64,000 nucleotides of DNA from Episyrphus balteatus (GCF_945859705.1 NC_079136.1:49552094-49616093), one strand, 5' to 3'; counted from the first letter of the stretch, positions 13,911 to 25,307 are shown. A program made the numbers and translations. The notes: a model not told the origin generated them from the sequence alone.

Positions 13911-14493
13911 TTTTATTTAATATTTTATTTTATTTTATTTTATTTTATTTTATTTTATTTTATTTTATTTTATTTTATTTTATTTTATTTTATTTTATTT
14001 TATTTTATTTTATTTTATTTTATTTTATTTTATTTTATTTTATTTTATTTTATTTTATTTTATTTTATTTTATTTTATTCTATTTTATTTTATTTTATTT
14101 TATTTTATTTTATTTTATTTAATTTTATTTAATTTTATTTTATTTTATTTTATTTTATTTTATTTTATTTTATTTTATTTTATTTTATTTTATTTTATTT
14201 TATTTTATTTTATTTTATTTTATTTTATTTTATTTTATTTTATTTTATTTTATTTTATTTTATTTTATTTTATTTTATTTTATTTTATTTTATTTTATTT
14301 TATTTTATTTTATTTTATTTTATTTTATTTTATTTTATTTTATTTTATTTTATTTTATTTTATTTTATTTTATTTTATTTTATTTTATTTTATTTTATTT
14401 TATTTTATTTTATTTTATTTTATTTTATTTTATTTAATTTTATTTTATTTTATTTTATTTTATTTTATTTTATTTTATTTTATTTTATTTTAT
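13911..14493. repeat. pentanucleotide microsatellite (TTTTA)n, about 116 units
   Basis: Around 580 bp of TTTTA repeats, almost pure. The interruptions are a C at about 14080, TTTAA variants near 14118-14135 and another near 14433. The long open frame read through it (repeating FILFY) is an artefact of the repeat. The clustered variants suggest several rounds of local expansion. Confidence 0.98.
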
Positions 14494-15739
14494 AAGAAAT
14501 ATAATAAAGACTTACAAAATAATTTTGCATGAAATTTGTTGGTTTTTACAGTAACGATTCAATGCAGGTTAGAGTGGTCCTTATTTATATGGAATAAAAA
14601 ATAAATGTTTTTTTTTTTACAAATAAAACATTTACAAAAATAATTTATAGAAAATTGGTACTGTATTACCACGTGCCACAATGAGTTTGAAATCCTTTAA
14701 ATATTAAAATAATAATTACAAATATAATTACAAAATAAGAGTAAGAATCCATCCAATCGTTGGTCTGAAAAAAGTTCGCTTTTGAAGATTTTGTTCATCA
14801 AAAGATTCAACATCCAAAACAAGCTTTTTACTAATTAAGGTACTATATCGTTCGCTCTTGAATTTTGTAATTATAAGGATGCAAATACAAAAAAAAACAA
14901 ATTCTTTAAGTTACCTACTCTTTAAAGTCAAGTATTATTTACTAGTATTAATTATAGCTTAACTAATTTTCAACCCAATAATCCACATTCAAACCAATTA
15001 ATAACTTCAAAACTTTCTAAAAAAATAACATACACGTGCCTTCCTTAAAAGTTTGAAAATAAATACAAAACTTAATTCGATATATTATGAATGTACCTAC
15101 ATAAAGTTTTTATCTAAATAGAAAAACTTTTATTTATTGCACTCTCCTTGCCAAAAACTAGCAATTAAAACTTGCATCCTTTTTTTGTATGAAAACAAAG
15201 CAGCAGTGTCTTCAATGTGGTTCAAAATGGTGTTAAAAATTATTATTATTTCGAGATAAAGTAAACCAGGAAAAATCAATTTTTTCTTTGCCAAAACAAA
15301 AATTTAATATTCTTTCAATTATCTCTAAAAAGCCGTCAGGATCATTACCATTAAGCTAACCATGTAAAAATGTAAAAAAGCGCAATTTAAAACTTTTTTA
15401 TTTTTTTATACACCAACTTTTATACACTTTTTGTCTATTTTTCTAGATTTTTTCTTTTTACATTTTGCCAATTATTTTTTTTCTTCTTTCGTCCTTATAA
15501 ACAAAAACCGGACGTTATAATATTAAATTTCCGTTTACACAAAGCCTCAGGAGAAAACATATTAAAGAAAAAACAAAAAAAAACTTTCAACACCAAGTGA
15601 ATTTAAGAAAGAAATATTCAAAAAAAAAAAAAAAAAAAAAACTTTGTACAAGGATAGCTTTACCAAGGCTGCAAAATCTGTAAATAATTGAAAACCCTAT
15701 CTCTTGGGAAAGTGATTTTATAGAGAGAGACTCAATATA
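14494..15739. other. AT-rich intronic DNA
   Basis: No recognisable gene or element. It contains A-runs, including about 20 consecutive A near 15620. Confidence 0.5.
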
Positions 15740-16700
15740 TTCCTTATATTCAAGGCATAAATTCACTTATATTCTCACTTTCGTGTTCGTGTAAAGATAT
15801 CAATTCTCTCAGGGGGCGAGGTGAGGCGAACTCCATGTAAAAATACTCGAGATAGGAAGACATATAAAACACAGACACAGATACTTTGTATAGACTTTCA
15901 TTTATACCAGGAAAATAATATCTTAATACGATTTGCTTGGTAATCTTCAATTTTATTTCCTTCCAATTACCACTGACTGACGGAGGACATATCCCAAAGG
16001 ACGACGCCGATATGACATCCTTTTCATAAATACGATACACATCACGCAAACACCAATACACACACACAAACAATGTTTAGTAGTAAGTTTTGAGTAAATT
16101 TACGATATACCACGATACAAAGTGACTTGACGAACTTAGCTCCATCTATGTCGTTGCCTTCGTTATAGATCCTGCTCAGATGTCAATTACTTTTATAATA
16201 CCGTTTGATGCCTTTGATATAGTAATTACTGTTTTAAATATGAACTTTTCTTCATCGAATATAGTCACACAGTGACGTTGTTATAATACACATACACACA
16301 CTGTACTCTATAAGCTCCTTGAAGTCCATCGTCATATTATATTGATGATGATGGTCGACACGGTTTGTTCGATCGCACCACTATAATATTCTCTATATTC
16401 TCTCGTAGAAAGGACATTTATTGATTTTAAAAAAACTTTTGTTTTCATATTACCTATAAATTAATTAAAAAGTTTCCCGTAAAGCTATCAGACAGTATTC
16501 AGTATAGAGTACAGTATAGAAAAAGAGAACAAGAAAAACACAAGGATATCCATTATCCCCAAACTTATACCTACCTTACCTCCTATCTAGCAGCTCTCTA
16601 TAATTCTTACCTAACTTTCTACACACAATATATATTTGTGTGTATGTTTGTGTGTGTGTGTGTGTTGGTTGTGGACAAACTAATAAGGCACTCATAGATG
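15740..16700. promoter_or_regulatory. GC-richer island with CA/TG microsatellites, candidate regulatory region
   Basis: The composition rises above the local background, with GGGGGCGAGG near 15811, GACGACGCC near 16003 and many non-A/T tracts. ACACAC runs near 16056 and a TG run at about 16640-16665 flank it. A minus-strand frame of 107 codons (15750-16073) shows no family resemblance and no coding bias. A GTAAGT donor-like site occurs at 16083. It may be an enhancer or an untranslated exon of an alternative transcript. Support is compositional only. Confidence 0.25.
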
Positions 16701-17440
16701 GTAGAGTTTTTGCATTTTTTGAATTAATTAGTAAATAAGGATGATGGGTATAGGTAAATTAGAATAAGAAAATTGGCTATATGACATAGCTGCTTTTTTC
16801 CCATCACCAGGATATCATTATTTTAGGTTTTATTTAGTTTTTTAGTTACTCGGTTCATTATTTTGCAAACGGATGATTTCACCGAAAGAAGGTAGTGAAT
16901 TTCTTATAATTTATTTAAATATTATTGTCTTTGATTGTGATCACGTGAAAAAGTGTTTTATTGATAAAAGTGCAAAAAAATGCAATTAAAACTTAAACTG
17001 AATCCAAAATTAAGGATTCGAAGAATAGTTGACCGAAATATTGCCCTTTATTAAATTTGGATAAAAAATTAAATTCTTAATAAAAAAAAAAAAATATTCA
17101 AAATTAAAATTAAAAATATCAACAGAAAAAAAAAATTAATATTTAGCAAGAATTCACAAAAAACAACTTATGTAATATTTCTTTTATAAGATTTAATTGG
17201 AAGTAAAAAAGTTAATTTAAATTCTTGAAACAGTTTTTGAGAAAGCTAGTAAAATTATTTTTTTCACAAAAACAACAAAACTTGACGGCAAAATTTTAAA
17301 CCAATTTTGTTGAGATCAGTTTCTATAAAAACTGTTTCCTTAAAAATTCTTATAAAAATTGTACACTCTTCTAAATTTGTATAAAATTTTTATCATCCGT
17401 TTTTTTTTTTAAAGAATAAGTTCCCTTTTTTTTGTTTTTT

Positions 17441-17860
17441 TTTTTGTTTTCAGATTCGTGTTCTTTTGTGTTTTAAATGAAATACAATTTTGAGAAAACC
17501 AATACCCAGGAAAAAAAATTCGATTCTTTTTTGAAATATGCCATTTTTTTTTTTTGCAAACAAAAAATAAAAGTTAGTCGAAAAATATCAATTTCTACTT
17601 TTATTTTTGTGAAAAAAGTGCTCTTCTTTCAAATTTCAGTAAAAATTATCTCTTGCCTCGTATAACTGTGCAAGTGCAAATATATTTGTTGAAAATCAAC
17701 AATTTTTCGGACAAAGTTAAAAAATTAATTGAAAAGACTCGAAAATAGAACAGAATTGAAAAATTTCAAAAAAGAAAGGACCGCCAATTGAAAGAAAGAG
17801 TACGATATCTTCCGGAAACCTACTGTCTAAAAAAAACGATCAAAAAATAAAATATAAAAA
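17441..17860 (+). other. strong acceptor-like site followed by leader-like sequence
   Basis: A pyrimidine tract of about 40 bases (17401-17453, with interruptions) ends in TTTTCAG at 17453, followed by a less repetitive stretch with a 62-codon frame from 17477. The frame is rich in K, F and I and resembles no family. The site could begin an untranslated exon, but no good donor was found within the next 400 bases. Listed because the acceptor is one of the best in the upstream intron. Confidence 0.2.
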
Positions 17861-18782
17861 TAAAATTTTGTTTTAATAAATAATAATCGATATATTTAAA
17901 AAAAAAAATCGTCGGAGTGTTTTCTTGAAATGTTCTTGTATGTTTCTAGTTGCGAAGGCAAGTCAGCACATCTCTCTGTTATATATTTAGTATATTTATA
18001 TTATATTTGCGTTAATCTCACAAAGACTAGAAAATACACTAGCCCAAAAAATTAAGCGAACAAAAAAAAAAATTGTAATTTTTTTAGTGATTTTCGATAG
18101 GCTGTATCTCAGTAAAATATGATTGCATCATGACAAAATAAAAAGCATGTGAAAACTCTATTCTTCTAGTCTTAGGGTTTAATGTTAAAATATTTTCTTT
18201 TTAACGGTAAAATAGCTAAATCGTTAGAACTGTTCAAAAACCAAAATTTTCCAATTTTTTTTGTTTTTACTTTTCTCTTAAGAAAGTGGGAAAATTTTTT
18301 CTGATAAAATGATTTTTATTTTTAGAAAAGCTATTTATTTGGCTTTAAGATTCATTTTGTTTCAAACTTCTACGATTTTTTTTAGACTGCAATATCAGTC
18401 ATCAAACCAAAAACCATCCTTTTGACTTTGACTATCAATATCTCAACAACGGATCACTGTAGAGAATATTCAAGGACACTTTTGAAAACTTCATTCAATT
18501 ATCTACAAAGAAATTAAGTTTGCTTTGTTTAACAAAATATTTTCTTATTTTTGAGATTAATTTAGAAAAGCTATCAAAATAGGCATTTTTGTAGTTTTTT
18601 AGAAAACGTACCGCTATTTAATTTCTATGGGTGATAATAATAAACTGAGGCTTAATTATTGAAGCTTAACATACCTGAAACTAATATGCAAAGTTTCAGA
18701 CTTATTCATCAAGCAGTTTTTCTGTTGTGAGGGTTTGAACTTTTGAGATGGAATAAAACACCATATTTCTGCAGGTCTAAAT
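17861..18782. other. AT-rich DNA, probably old repeat sequence
   Basis: Contains CACTAGCCCAAAAAATTAAG at 18037, which resembles ends of Tc1/mariner-type elements, but no matching opposite end was found. No coding signal. Confidence 0.35.
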
Positions 18783-19083
18783 GACTTACTTCTGGTGACT
18801 TTTTTATGAGCAAAATCAAATTCTTTCGAGTTTATTTAAACATTTTATTGATAAATATCGTTTAAATTTAAGATAAACCAAGGAAAAATTAAAAGTTTTC
18901 AAAAAAAGTTAAATTTTGAAAAAAAAAAGCTTTTTATACCATTTTTGGATATTTTTCCTAATTTTGAAAATGTTTTGTTTTTCCTTGGTTTATCTTAAAT
19001 TTAAACGATATTTATTAATAAAATGTTGAAATAAACTCGAAAGAATTTGATTTTGCTCATAAAAAAGTTACCAGAAGTAAGTC
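18783..19083. repeat. long near-perfect hairpin (foldback element or hairpin-RNA locus)
   Basis: Two inverted arms of 106 bp (18783-18888 and 18978-19083) differ at only three positions and are separated by an 89-bp loop. The outer ends read GACTTACTTCTGG and its complement. No clear target duplication flanks it. It could be a recent foldback MITE. If transcribed on either strand as part of the intron it would form a long double-stranded RNA, as in insect hairpin-RNA sources of endogenous siRNA. The structure is seen directly; the role is not. Confidence 0.85.
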
Positions 19084-19553
19084 TGGCTTTAAAAAGAAGT
19101 GTGGATGAAACTCCAAAATTTGATTAACTGAGAAATTTTACAAAAAATCTTTTGAGATCTTTGAAACATAAAATCAATACAGATATTATAATGTTTTACC
19201 ATTTTTGTCAAGACATACAAAATCAAACCTGAAATGTGAATGGTTAACAATACAAAAACAAAAAAATTTAATTTAGCTTCCAGGATGGCATTTCTTGCCT
19301 TTAGTTCTGAACTTAAAATCTGAAACAAAACTGAACACAAATTTAAACCTCAAAATATGTAGGAAAATTGCTTGGACCCTTATTTTTTGTCGGATTCACT
19401 TCATGCTGTAGTTTGTCTATAAAATTAAATAATATAATATCCATTGACATATCATCCAATTTTCATCAAGTTAAAATAATTTGACTTACAAGACTAAAAA
19501 TAAAAAAAAAAATAAGTTTGCTAAATTTAAATATTCTTTACATGGGTACTTAT

Positions 19554-20233
19554 TAGGTTGGGTCAAAAAAATCGAAATTTGTTTTTTCGATTACGATTAT
19601 TTTCTAAACGGTTAAAGCAATCAATTTGATGGTAAGGACTTTTTTGTTGAACGTTTAAACCCCTAAAAGAATTTATCTTGTTAATTTAAAAATAATGAAA
19701 TTTCAGTGAATTGGAAAATTTTTAAAATTAAAAATTTTTTTTTATAATTTTTTTTTAAACTTTGACCTCGAATATCTTAAGAATGGTTAGATTAATGAAA
19801 AAAGTTACCAAGACCTTTTTTGTGGAGCAATTTGTTTCCTACAAAAATATGTCATGCGCGTTTGAATGTTATAATTTTTCAATTTGTTACAAAATTAAGA
19901 ACAAAAAACGAGTTTTTAAAGATTTTCTCAATTTTTGAAATTCAAATATCTACTAAACGGTTAGATAATTGAAAAAAGTGTATAAGTGGAGAGCGTTCAA
20001 ATTTCTACAAGAATATGTAAAAAAAATTTGCTAAAAAGTCAATTAATAAAAAAAATTATTTTTTTTTTCGTAGAAGCTTGATGTAAAAATGGAAAATTGC
20101 GAAGCGGAGGACCTTCCCATTAATATAAAGAGCTCTGATTTGGTGTTTATATTCTAGAGGTGTCTAGCAATCGATTTTTCGGAGTATAAAATCGAAAAAA
20201 AAAAACGAATTTCGATTTTTTTGACCCATCCTA
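19554..20233. mobile_element. MITE with Tc1/mariner-like ends and internal ~175-bp repeats
   Basis: Inverted ends of about 40 bp match closely: GGTTGGGTCAAAAAAATCG at 19556 and the complement of GGATGGGTCAAAAAAATCG ending at 20231. Each is bordered by TA, consistent with a TA target duplication (19554-19555 and 20232-20233). Inside, a phrase with AAACGGTTAGA followed by GAAAAAAGT recurs three times at about 175-bp spacing (near 19600, 19780, 19955). There is no transposase frame, so it is non-autonomous. Assignment to Tc1/mariner rests only on the TA border. Confidence 0.7.
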
Positions 20234-20753
20234 GTAGGTACCTACTTATTAGTTTTGCATACAAAACTAATAAAAGTCGTATGCTAGACTTTTCAAAAAC
20301 TCTTAATCTTTTGTTTGTTACATCATTTTTTTTTAACTAGCCAAGCCTTAACCTCTTTACAACTTTGTGAAGATATTAAAGGCTAAATATGACAATTTTC
20401 GACTTTTGTTACTGAAAATTTCGAAATGAAATGAAAATTTTGAAACCAAAACGGTTTTTTTTTTACGAAATTATACCACCATTTTGAAAATTCTTCTAAC
20501 CTATAAAATTTTGAGTAAGAAGCCAACTTTAAATTTCGTTTCATTGATCAAAAACACATAATATGATTCAGATGGTCAAAATTAAATATCTCGTTTGCTT
20601 ATAATTTATGTCTTTGGCACAAACAAATCGAAGAAATTTTGCCATTTTGTCGAAAAGTTGGAACAAGGAATACCTAATACAAAAAAAAACCAAAAATACG
20701 TTTTTATGGTGACTTTATAAGAAACTGAACTTACTTGTTCTTGCACGAATATT

Positions 20754-20990
20754 TGAGGCTATGAGAGCAATAGTGGCGTAACCGGTTTTTTTTTCAAAAA
20801 TGAGTTTTTCATAAAAACTTGGTCTCTTAATATATCTACTTTATTACAAAAATAGATTTATGTAGCTAGATACACTCAGAACTAGATGGCACTCAAAAAA
20901 GTGTTGTTTTGAAAAACCCTGTATCTTAAATCACTCGTAGCTCAAAACTTCCTTTTTGTGGCTTACGCCACTATTGTTCTCATAGCCTCA
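20754..20990. mobile_element. small MITE with 28-bp terminal inverted repeats
   Basis: TGAGGCTATGAGAGCAATAG at 20754 has its complement ending at 20990. The inverted ends extend 28 bp with one mismatch and both run into GTGGCGTAA. The 237-bp element has no coding content. ATTT on both sides may be a short target duplication, but its limits overlap the ends and are uncertain. Confidence 0.7.
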
Positions 20991-21523
20991 TTTATCTGTG
21001 TACGTGTATTTCCAAGCTATTTCGGGTCGAATTTATAAAAAAAAAATACTTTGAAAATGATAATATTGTTCAAAACAACGTATTGGTTTTTTTTTTCATA
21101 ATATTGATTTCAATTTTTGAAAACTGATAATATCAGTTCCTAGAATCCAAATAACTGCACCCTCAATTCAAGCATTACATTGTAACTGTCAAATATGTCA
21201 TTGTCAGTGGTGAAATGGTAATTGGGCTTACCGCCCTTGGTAAAAATTATTTTAATTCAAAAGTTCCTTTACTATTCTACAAAAAAAAAAAGATATATCA
21301 AAACCAAAATCCGCTTCCTCTTAAATCCAATTTGCAATCTTGTCTCGAACTTCCTTTTCTTTTTTGTTCTTTTCAATAAATCCCATTCTATCTTCTTATT
21401 GAAACCATCTTTTTATATCCAGCTACTTACCAAATATAATGTCTCCCCAGCGAATATTTTAATGGAAACCAAAACAACATAAATTTCAAAAAAAAAAAAT
21501 GTATTCATCTTCTTATTTGTTTT
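20991..21523. other. AT-rich DNA 3' of the neprilysin-like gene
   Basis: Nothing recognised. The 86-codon plus-strand frame at 21222 lacks family resemblance and coding bias. Confidence 0.45.
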
Positions 21524-21542
21524 CTTATTTATTTATTTATTT
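21524..21542 (-). terminator. poly(A) signals of the neprilysin-like gene
   Basis: Read on the minus strand, overlapping AATAAATAAATAA hexamers occur about 40-55 bases after the TAG stop codon at 21578-21580. This is the expected place for polyadenylation of a compact transcript. The run is AT-rich and such hexamers also occur by chance here, so support comes mainly from position. Confidence 0.55.
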
Positions 21543-21577
21543 TTAAAACAACTTCCTTTTGCACCTCTCTAAACTTA

Positions 21578-23425
21578 CTACAATACACTACAAACCTTAA
21601 GTGGCTTCAGTCGACTACCACTCGGACATCCAAATGTCTCAGCAAAATCCCTCGAGTTCTTTAAATATGTATTAACAAAGTCCTTATCCTCAGGACAATG
21701 TGTATAAACGGAAATAAAAAAGAACAACTTTTCCAAATTCAAATCATTTTGCCATCCCCCACGACTGCTGTCGACGTCGAGTGTTTCTAAAAGACCACGA
21801 ATCCGATTTACCGCATCCACATTGCCAGCTATCCAATTCCTTAGAGCTTCATAAGTTTGTCTCTCTGCCAATATCCTTCGCACCAGATTATTCCCTATAG
21901 CTGGGGTTAATGCAAAATTACCATTTTGCTCCCTCAAACAACCCTCGAATTCGACAAACTTTTCATCCGAATCGCTACTTCGCCAACTGCCGGGTGTCAA
22001 ACTTCCACCACCATCGATCATCTTCTCAGCAAATGCCTCCCCAATCGATCCAAAATACAATGGCTGTGGCAATAGTTCATTATACATTGGTCCCATGAAA
22101 AATTCATACAAATCACTAACAGATACTGCAGACGAAGACGAGGTAGATGGCGCCACCTTCGAATCCATTGTTGAATCAGTAAATTTCTGACACTTTTCTA
22201 GATTACGATAGAAATTCTTCTTCGTCAGAGTCAATCGGGCATAATCCGCATCCAACTTTTCATCGCCATTTAAAGTCGTATGAATCATTTTACCCAAATA
22301 CAATTTTGACTTTTGATGTGATATCTCGTCAATCCAAATGGAATCGGGCAAGAGGGACTGATAGACACTACCGATTTCTGAAAACATGTTTGCCATACGA
22401 CGTCTATCGATTGTCGTCCGTTGAACAATGTAACGATAAAGGGGTTGGAAGTATTCTTTTACCAAATCCAAACAACTTGCTGTACTCTTGTCCAAAAGGT
22501 AATCTATCCAAACGTAGTTAAGAAGGCGGGTATTGGGTGTTTTCGACAACATACTGAATACAAGTTCGAGTTTTTGTTCGTCTTCGAGGCGAATGCCATC
22601 GGTGTCCTTCAGTGGTTTCCCCAAAACCCGACGGAAATAAATGTCCCAGTCCATGTTATCGAATTTCGCCTTGAATTCGCCGTAAGTCATGGAAGTTGAA
22701 ACACCATTTCCCGCCTCAGCCATAACTTCCCGACGATAACCTTCAAGCCCCGCGAAATCCAATGCCTTCAATCGTGCCTCGGCTTGGTTCATACCGAAAT
22801 TCTGAAGAAGTTGTTCCGCCAAATGTGTGTTCTCCCTGAGGGAGTGTTTGAAATCTGAATTCGCCTTAAGTTCCACAGTTCGCCGATTGCTTTTTATCTC
22901 AACACGATGACTAAAGAAATAGTCGACACCAATGTCATGAAATGCTGCCACAACACTCATCCATGAGGGTGATTCGCGATTTCTTGAGGCACCACCGCCC
23001 TCTATCGCCGGCCAGCCCCCAGTTATCCGATACAACTGGGTCTTTTTTAAATGTTCAACGGTGCGGGCATTTTGACACGATTCGTAGAAATTTTTCAACA
23101 TCAATTCCGAGTCCATGAGTTGGTCGTCATTGTCATTGTTTTGTATGAACTTTTGGAATATCTCTTCTTCGCTAGGACGTTGAACGAATTGGGTTGAATT
23201 TTGTTGTTTGTTGCAAATGAAGCCATGGAAGTCGTCACATGGGGATCGGCTATTGTCCACACTAGCTAGCAATTGGCGGATAAAATGTTGGGTGGCTTGT
23301 TCTATTGTTGAATTCCAAGCGACGACATCAGCGACAACGACAAAGTTGCAGCGAGTACCGCAAAATGCCAAAACACAGAGAATTCCAAATGAGAAAAGTC
23401 GACCGCTAAAAGTCCCCGAACACAT
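21578..23425 (-). CDS. secreted M13/neprilysin-like protein, predicted catalytically inactive
   Basis: An intact, intronless 615-codon frame. Residues 1-26 form a signal peptide with a hydrophobic core at about 10-22, and there is no cytoplasmic tail or separate membrane anchor, so the protein is probably secreted. CDDFHGFIC at 63-71 matches the N-terminal cysteine motif of M13 metallopeptidases. The C-terminal region (EKLFFFISVYTHCP at 565-578, and a C-x11-C ending KVCSVL at 600-615) aligns in order with the end of neprilysin, including its last-cysteine motif. The zinc site is gone. Where neprilysin has HExxH there is GEAFAE (462-467), and where it has GENxAD there is AIGNNLVRR (509-517). 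The length is about 100 residues below typical M13 proteins. Fly genomes contain families of such neprilysin-like genes, some lacking catalytic residues. The gene is antisense inside the complexin intron. Lack of introns suggests retroposition or a compact nested gene. A role as a binding or regulatory pseudopeptidase is inference. Confidence 0.9.
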   Translation of the reverse strand: MCSGTFSGRLFSFGILCVLAFCGTRCNFVVVADVVAWNSTIEQATQHFIRQLLASVDNSRSPCDDFHGFICNKQQNSTQFVQRPSEEEIFQKFIQNNDNDDQLMDSELMLKNFYESCQNARTVEHLKKTQLYRITGGWPAIEGGGASRNRESPSWMSVVAAFHDIGVDYFFSHRVEIKSNRRTVELKANSDFKHSLRENTHLAEQLLQNFGMNQAEARLKALDFAGLEGYRREVMAEAGNGVSTSMTYGEFKAKFDNMDWDIYFRRVLGKPLKDTDGIRLEDEQKLELVFSMLSKTPNTRLLNYVWIDYLLDKSTASCLDLVKEYFQPLYRYIVQRTTIDRRRMANMFSEIGSVYQSLLPDSIWIDEISHQKSKLYLGKMIHTTLNGDEKLDADYARLTLTKKNFYRNLEKCQKFTDSTMDSKVAPSTSSSSAVSVSDLYEFFMGPMYNELLPQPLYFGSIGEAFAEKMIDGGGSLTPGSWRSSDSDEKFVEFEGCLREQNGNFALTPAIGNNLVRRILAERQTYEALRNWIAGNVDAVNRIRGLLETLDVDSSRGGWQNDLNLEKLFFFISVYTHCPEDKDFVNTYLKNSRDFAETFGCPSGSRLKPLKVCSVL

Positions 23426-23507
23426 GTTACCAACTATCGGAAAAGTTTGTTTGGTTTTTATGATTTTTAATTCAAAAAAAAAACTCTACACCGGTTACGG
23501 ACGGAGA

Positions 23508-23519
23508 ATATATAAAAAA
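23508..23519 (-). promoter_or_regulatory. TATA box of the neprilysin-like gene
   Basis: On the minus strand the sequence TTTTTTATATATTC stands about 85-95 bases upstream of the ATG at 23425. Transcription starting about 30 bases downstream would give a short 5' leader of some 55-60 bases. The bases just before the start codon (GGTAAC) contain no upstream ATG. This supports the gene having its own promoter rather than relying on the host gene. Position relative to a start site is inferred, not observed. Confidence 0.55.
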
Positions 23520-24339
23520 TCAAAGACAACAAACGTGAGAGCTCTCGGCAGCGATGAGCACCTTTGGATGGGTTTTTTTGAAACTTTTTAATTATTCAAC
23601 ATAAATTCAGGTTCTTCCTTGATACGATGGGAGGCGGAAATTGGGGGTGGTTATGGTTAAATGGTAATGTCATTTGATTTGGAACAAAGTTTTTATTTTT
23701 TCAAAACCACATGTGGCTAGAAAAGTTTTCAAATTTGAAAAAGAGAGAGGATACCGTTTGTTGTGCACACACGACACAATATAATACCGAAAGTCAAATG
23801 TAGATTAATAGGCGACACAAAACTGCGCTTCCCTGCGGGTATAGAGATAGAACAATACAAAAAAAAAAAAAGCAAAATAAACATTTAAAAATGCTGAGTT
23901 TTCTTCATTTGTTGTATGAGAGTGGTAGAGATTGTTTGTTCCTATTTTAGGTTTTGATAAGGAGCTTGACACATGGGTCAAATTGAATGGAAATAGAAAA
24001 TGTATAGCTGAACTTTGTGATAGACGATTAAAGAAATTTAATAATTTTCAAGCAAACATATTAGAAACATCAATTAATGCTGGTAATTTGTATGAAAATT
24101 TACATCTCATTTTGTTTTATATAGTTCACACTCAATTTGTGTATAAACTTTTTTGATTGATTGATAACACTGGTTAACAAAATTTAACTTTTTTTTTGTT
24201 GCCGAAACAAAAATATACTTTTCTTAAGGTTTTCGGTGTGATGAACTCGAATACAAAGTAAAAAAAAAAAAAATGAATCAGCAGTAGGTACTTCGAACCT
24301 TATTCTTTTATATAAGAAAAATTGTTTGAGCATAATTTA
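23520..24339. other. region upstream of the neprilysin-like gene
   Basis: Directly upstream of the TATA box, 23520-23900 is GC-richer and contains GAGAG elements and CACACACGAC, plausible proximal promoter material for the nested gene. From 23930 it is AT-rich with no recognised feature except AACACTGGTTAACAAAA at 24165, a possible transposon terminus. Confidence 0.35.
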
Positions 24340-24595
24340 GTAACGGTTTTTATAAGAACTATTTTCCATATTTTTAAATCTGTTTAAATCTTTACGATAT
24401 CTTTTTTACTGCCCGAGATATCCTCAGTTGTTTGGTATTTTTATAAATTTTATAACGTCATTATCTCTTTTATGATAAATATGAAGCCAAACCCAATTAC
24501 TTCATTTGAAGATATCTCGGGCAATACAAAAGATATTGAAAAGATTTTAACAGGTATCGAAAGATGGAAAATAGAAACCTTTGATTTTAAAATTT
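24340..24595. repeat. imperfect inverted repeat, probably a decayed MITE
   Basis: Arms centred on TACTGCCCGAGATATC (24408) and GATATCTCGGGCAATAC (24511) are inverted copies. The similarity extends outward through ATTTTCCAT and AAATCTTT on both sides, giving arms of about 80 bp with several mismatches and indels. No target duplication was resolved. Confidence 0.6.
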
Positions 24596-25097
24596 TCGTC
24601 TTCAACGCAAAATCATTCCGAAAAATAGTTGAATCAACGTAGTTTTCGTTGATTTTAAGTTTTTTTTTTGCCCTCAGTGTACTACCAAAGATATTTTTCT
24701 TTTGAAAAAGTCGCCTTTTCTAGTTATTTCTCTTAAACTTGGTACCTTAGGCTATTAACATCAGGATTTTCAGAAGAAGCACTAAGTTTTCGAAATAATA
24801 GGTTTTGAACTCATTTGGTAACCAAAATTTAAGTATAGGTATCAGCGGCTCCTTAGATTATTATTTTGATTATTATTTTTATTGATGTCATTTTGTGAAG
24901 TTGAAAATAATTACTCCGGTTTTTGAAATTACTGCGTCACAGTAGTGACTTCTGGTGTCAATTTTGACCACGATCGCAATTTGCCTTCCGTAAAAAGAGC
25001 CATCTCGTCCTCGTTTCGTCGAATATTTGTTCCAAAATAATTAAAAAAAAGTCACATTACAGTGTATTTTCTTGTCAGGCATATTTCGAATAGTGTG

Positions 25098-25307
25098 GAC
25101 GAGCTATTTCCCATAGTTTTTCTAATAGTTTCTATGGCAATAACTGAACGAAATGGAAATGGGAACCACACTGCAGGCACCAGCTTTCCAATACAGAAAG
25201 AATTATCAATTTTGGTTCACTTAGTCCAAAGTTATGAGGCAACAAACATAAACAAAAAAAAATACAGACGAATTGAATACCTCCTCTTTTTTGGAAGTCG
25301 GTAATAA
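25098..25307 (-). repeat. dispersed repeat, copy A (ACCGACTTCC...GGAGGAGGT family)
   Basis: Read on the minus strand, this copy begins ACCGACTTCCAAAAAAGAGG, passes through TGTTTGTTGCCTCATAACTT and ends near CTATGGGAAATAGC. A second copy in opposite orientation lies at 55334-55532. The family resembles a repeat I recall as widespread in insect genomes, but this was not verified. It has no coding capacity. Confidence 0.75.

Noticed and set aside
13895..14122. 75-codon frame repeating FILFY
   Set aside because: It is a translation of the TTTTA microsatellite.
15750..16073. 107-codon minus-strand frame
   Set aside because: No family resemblance, no promoter or splice context, and it spans a compositionally mixed patch with CA repeats.
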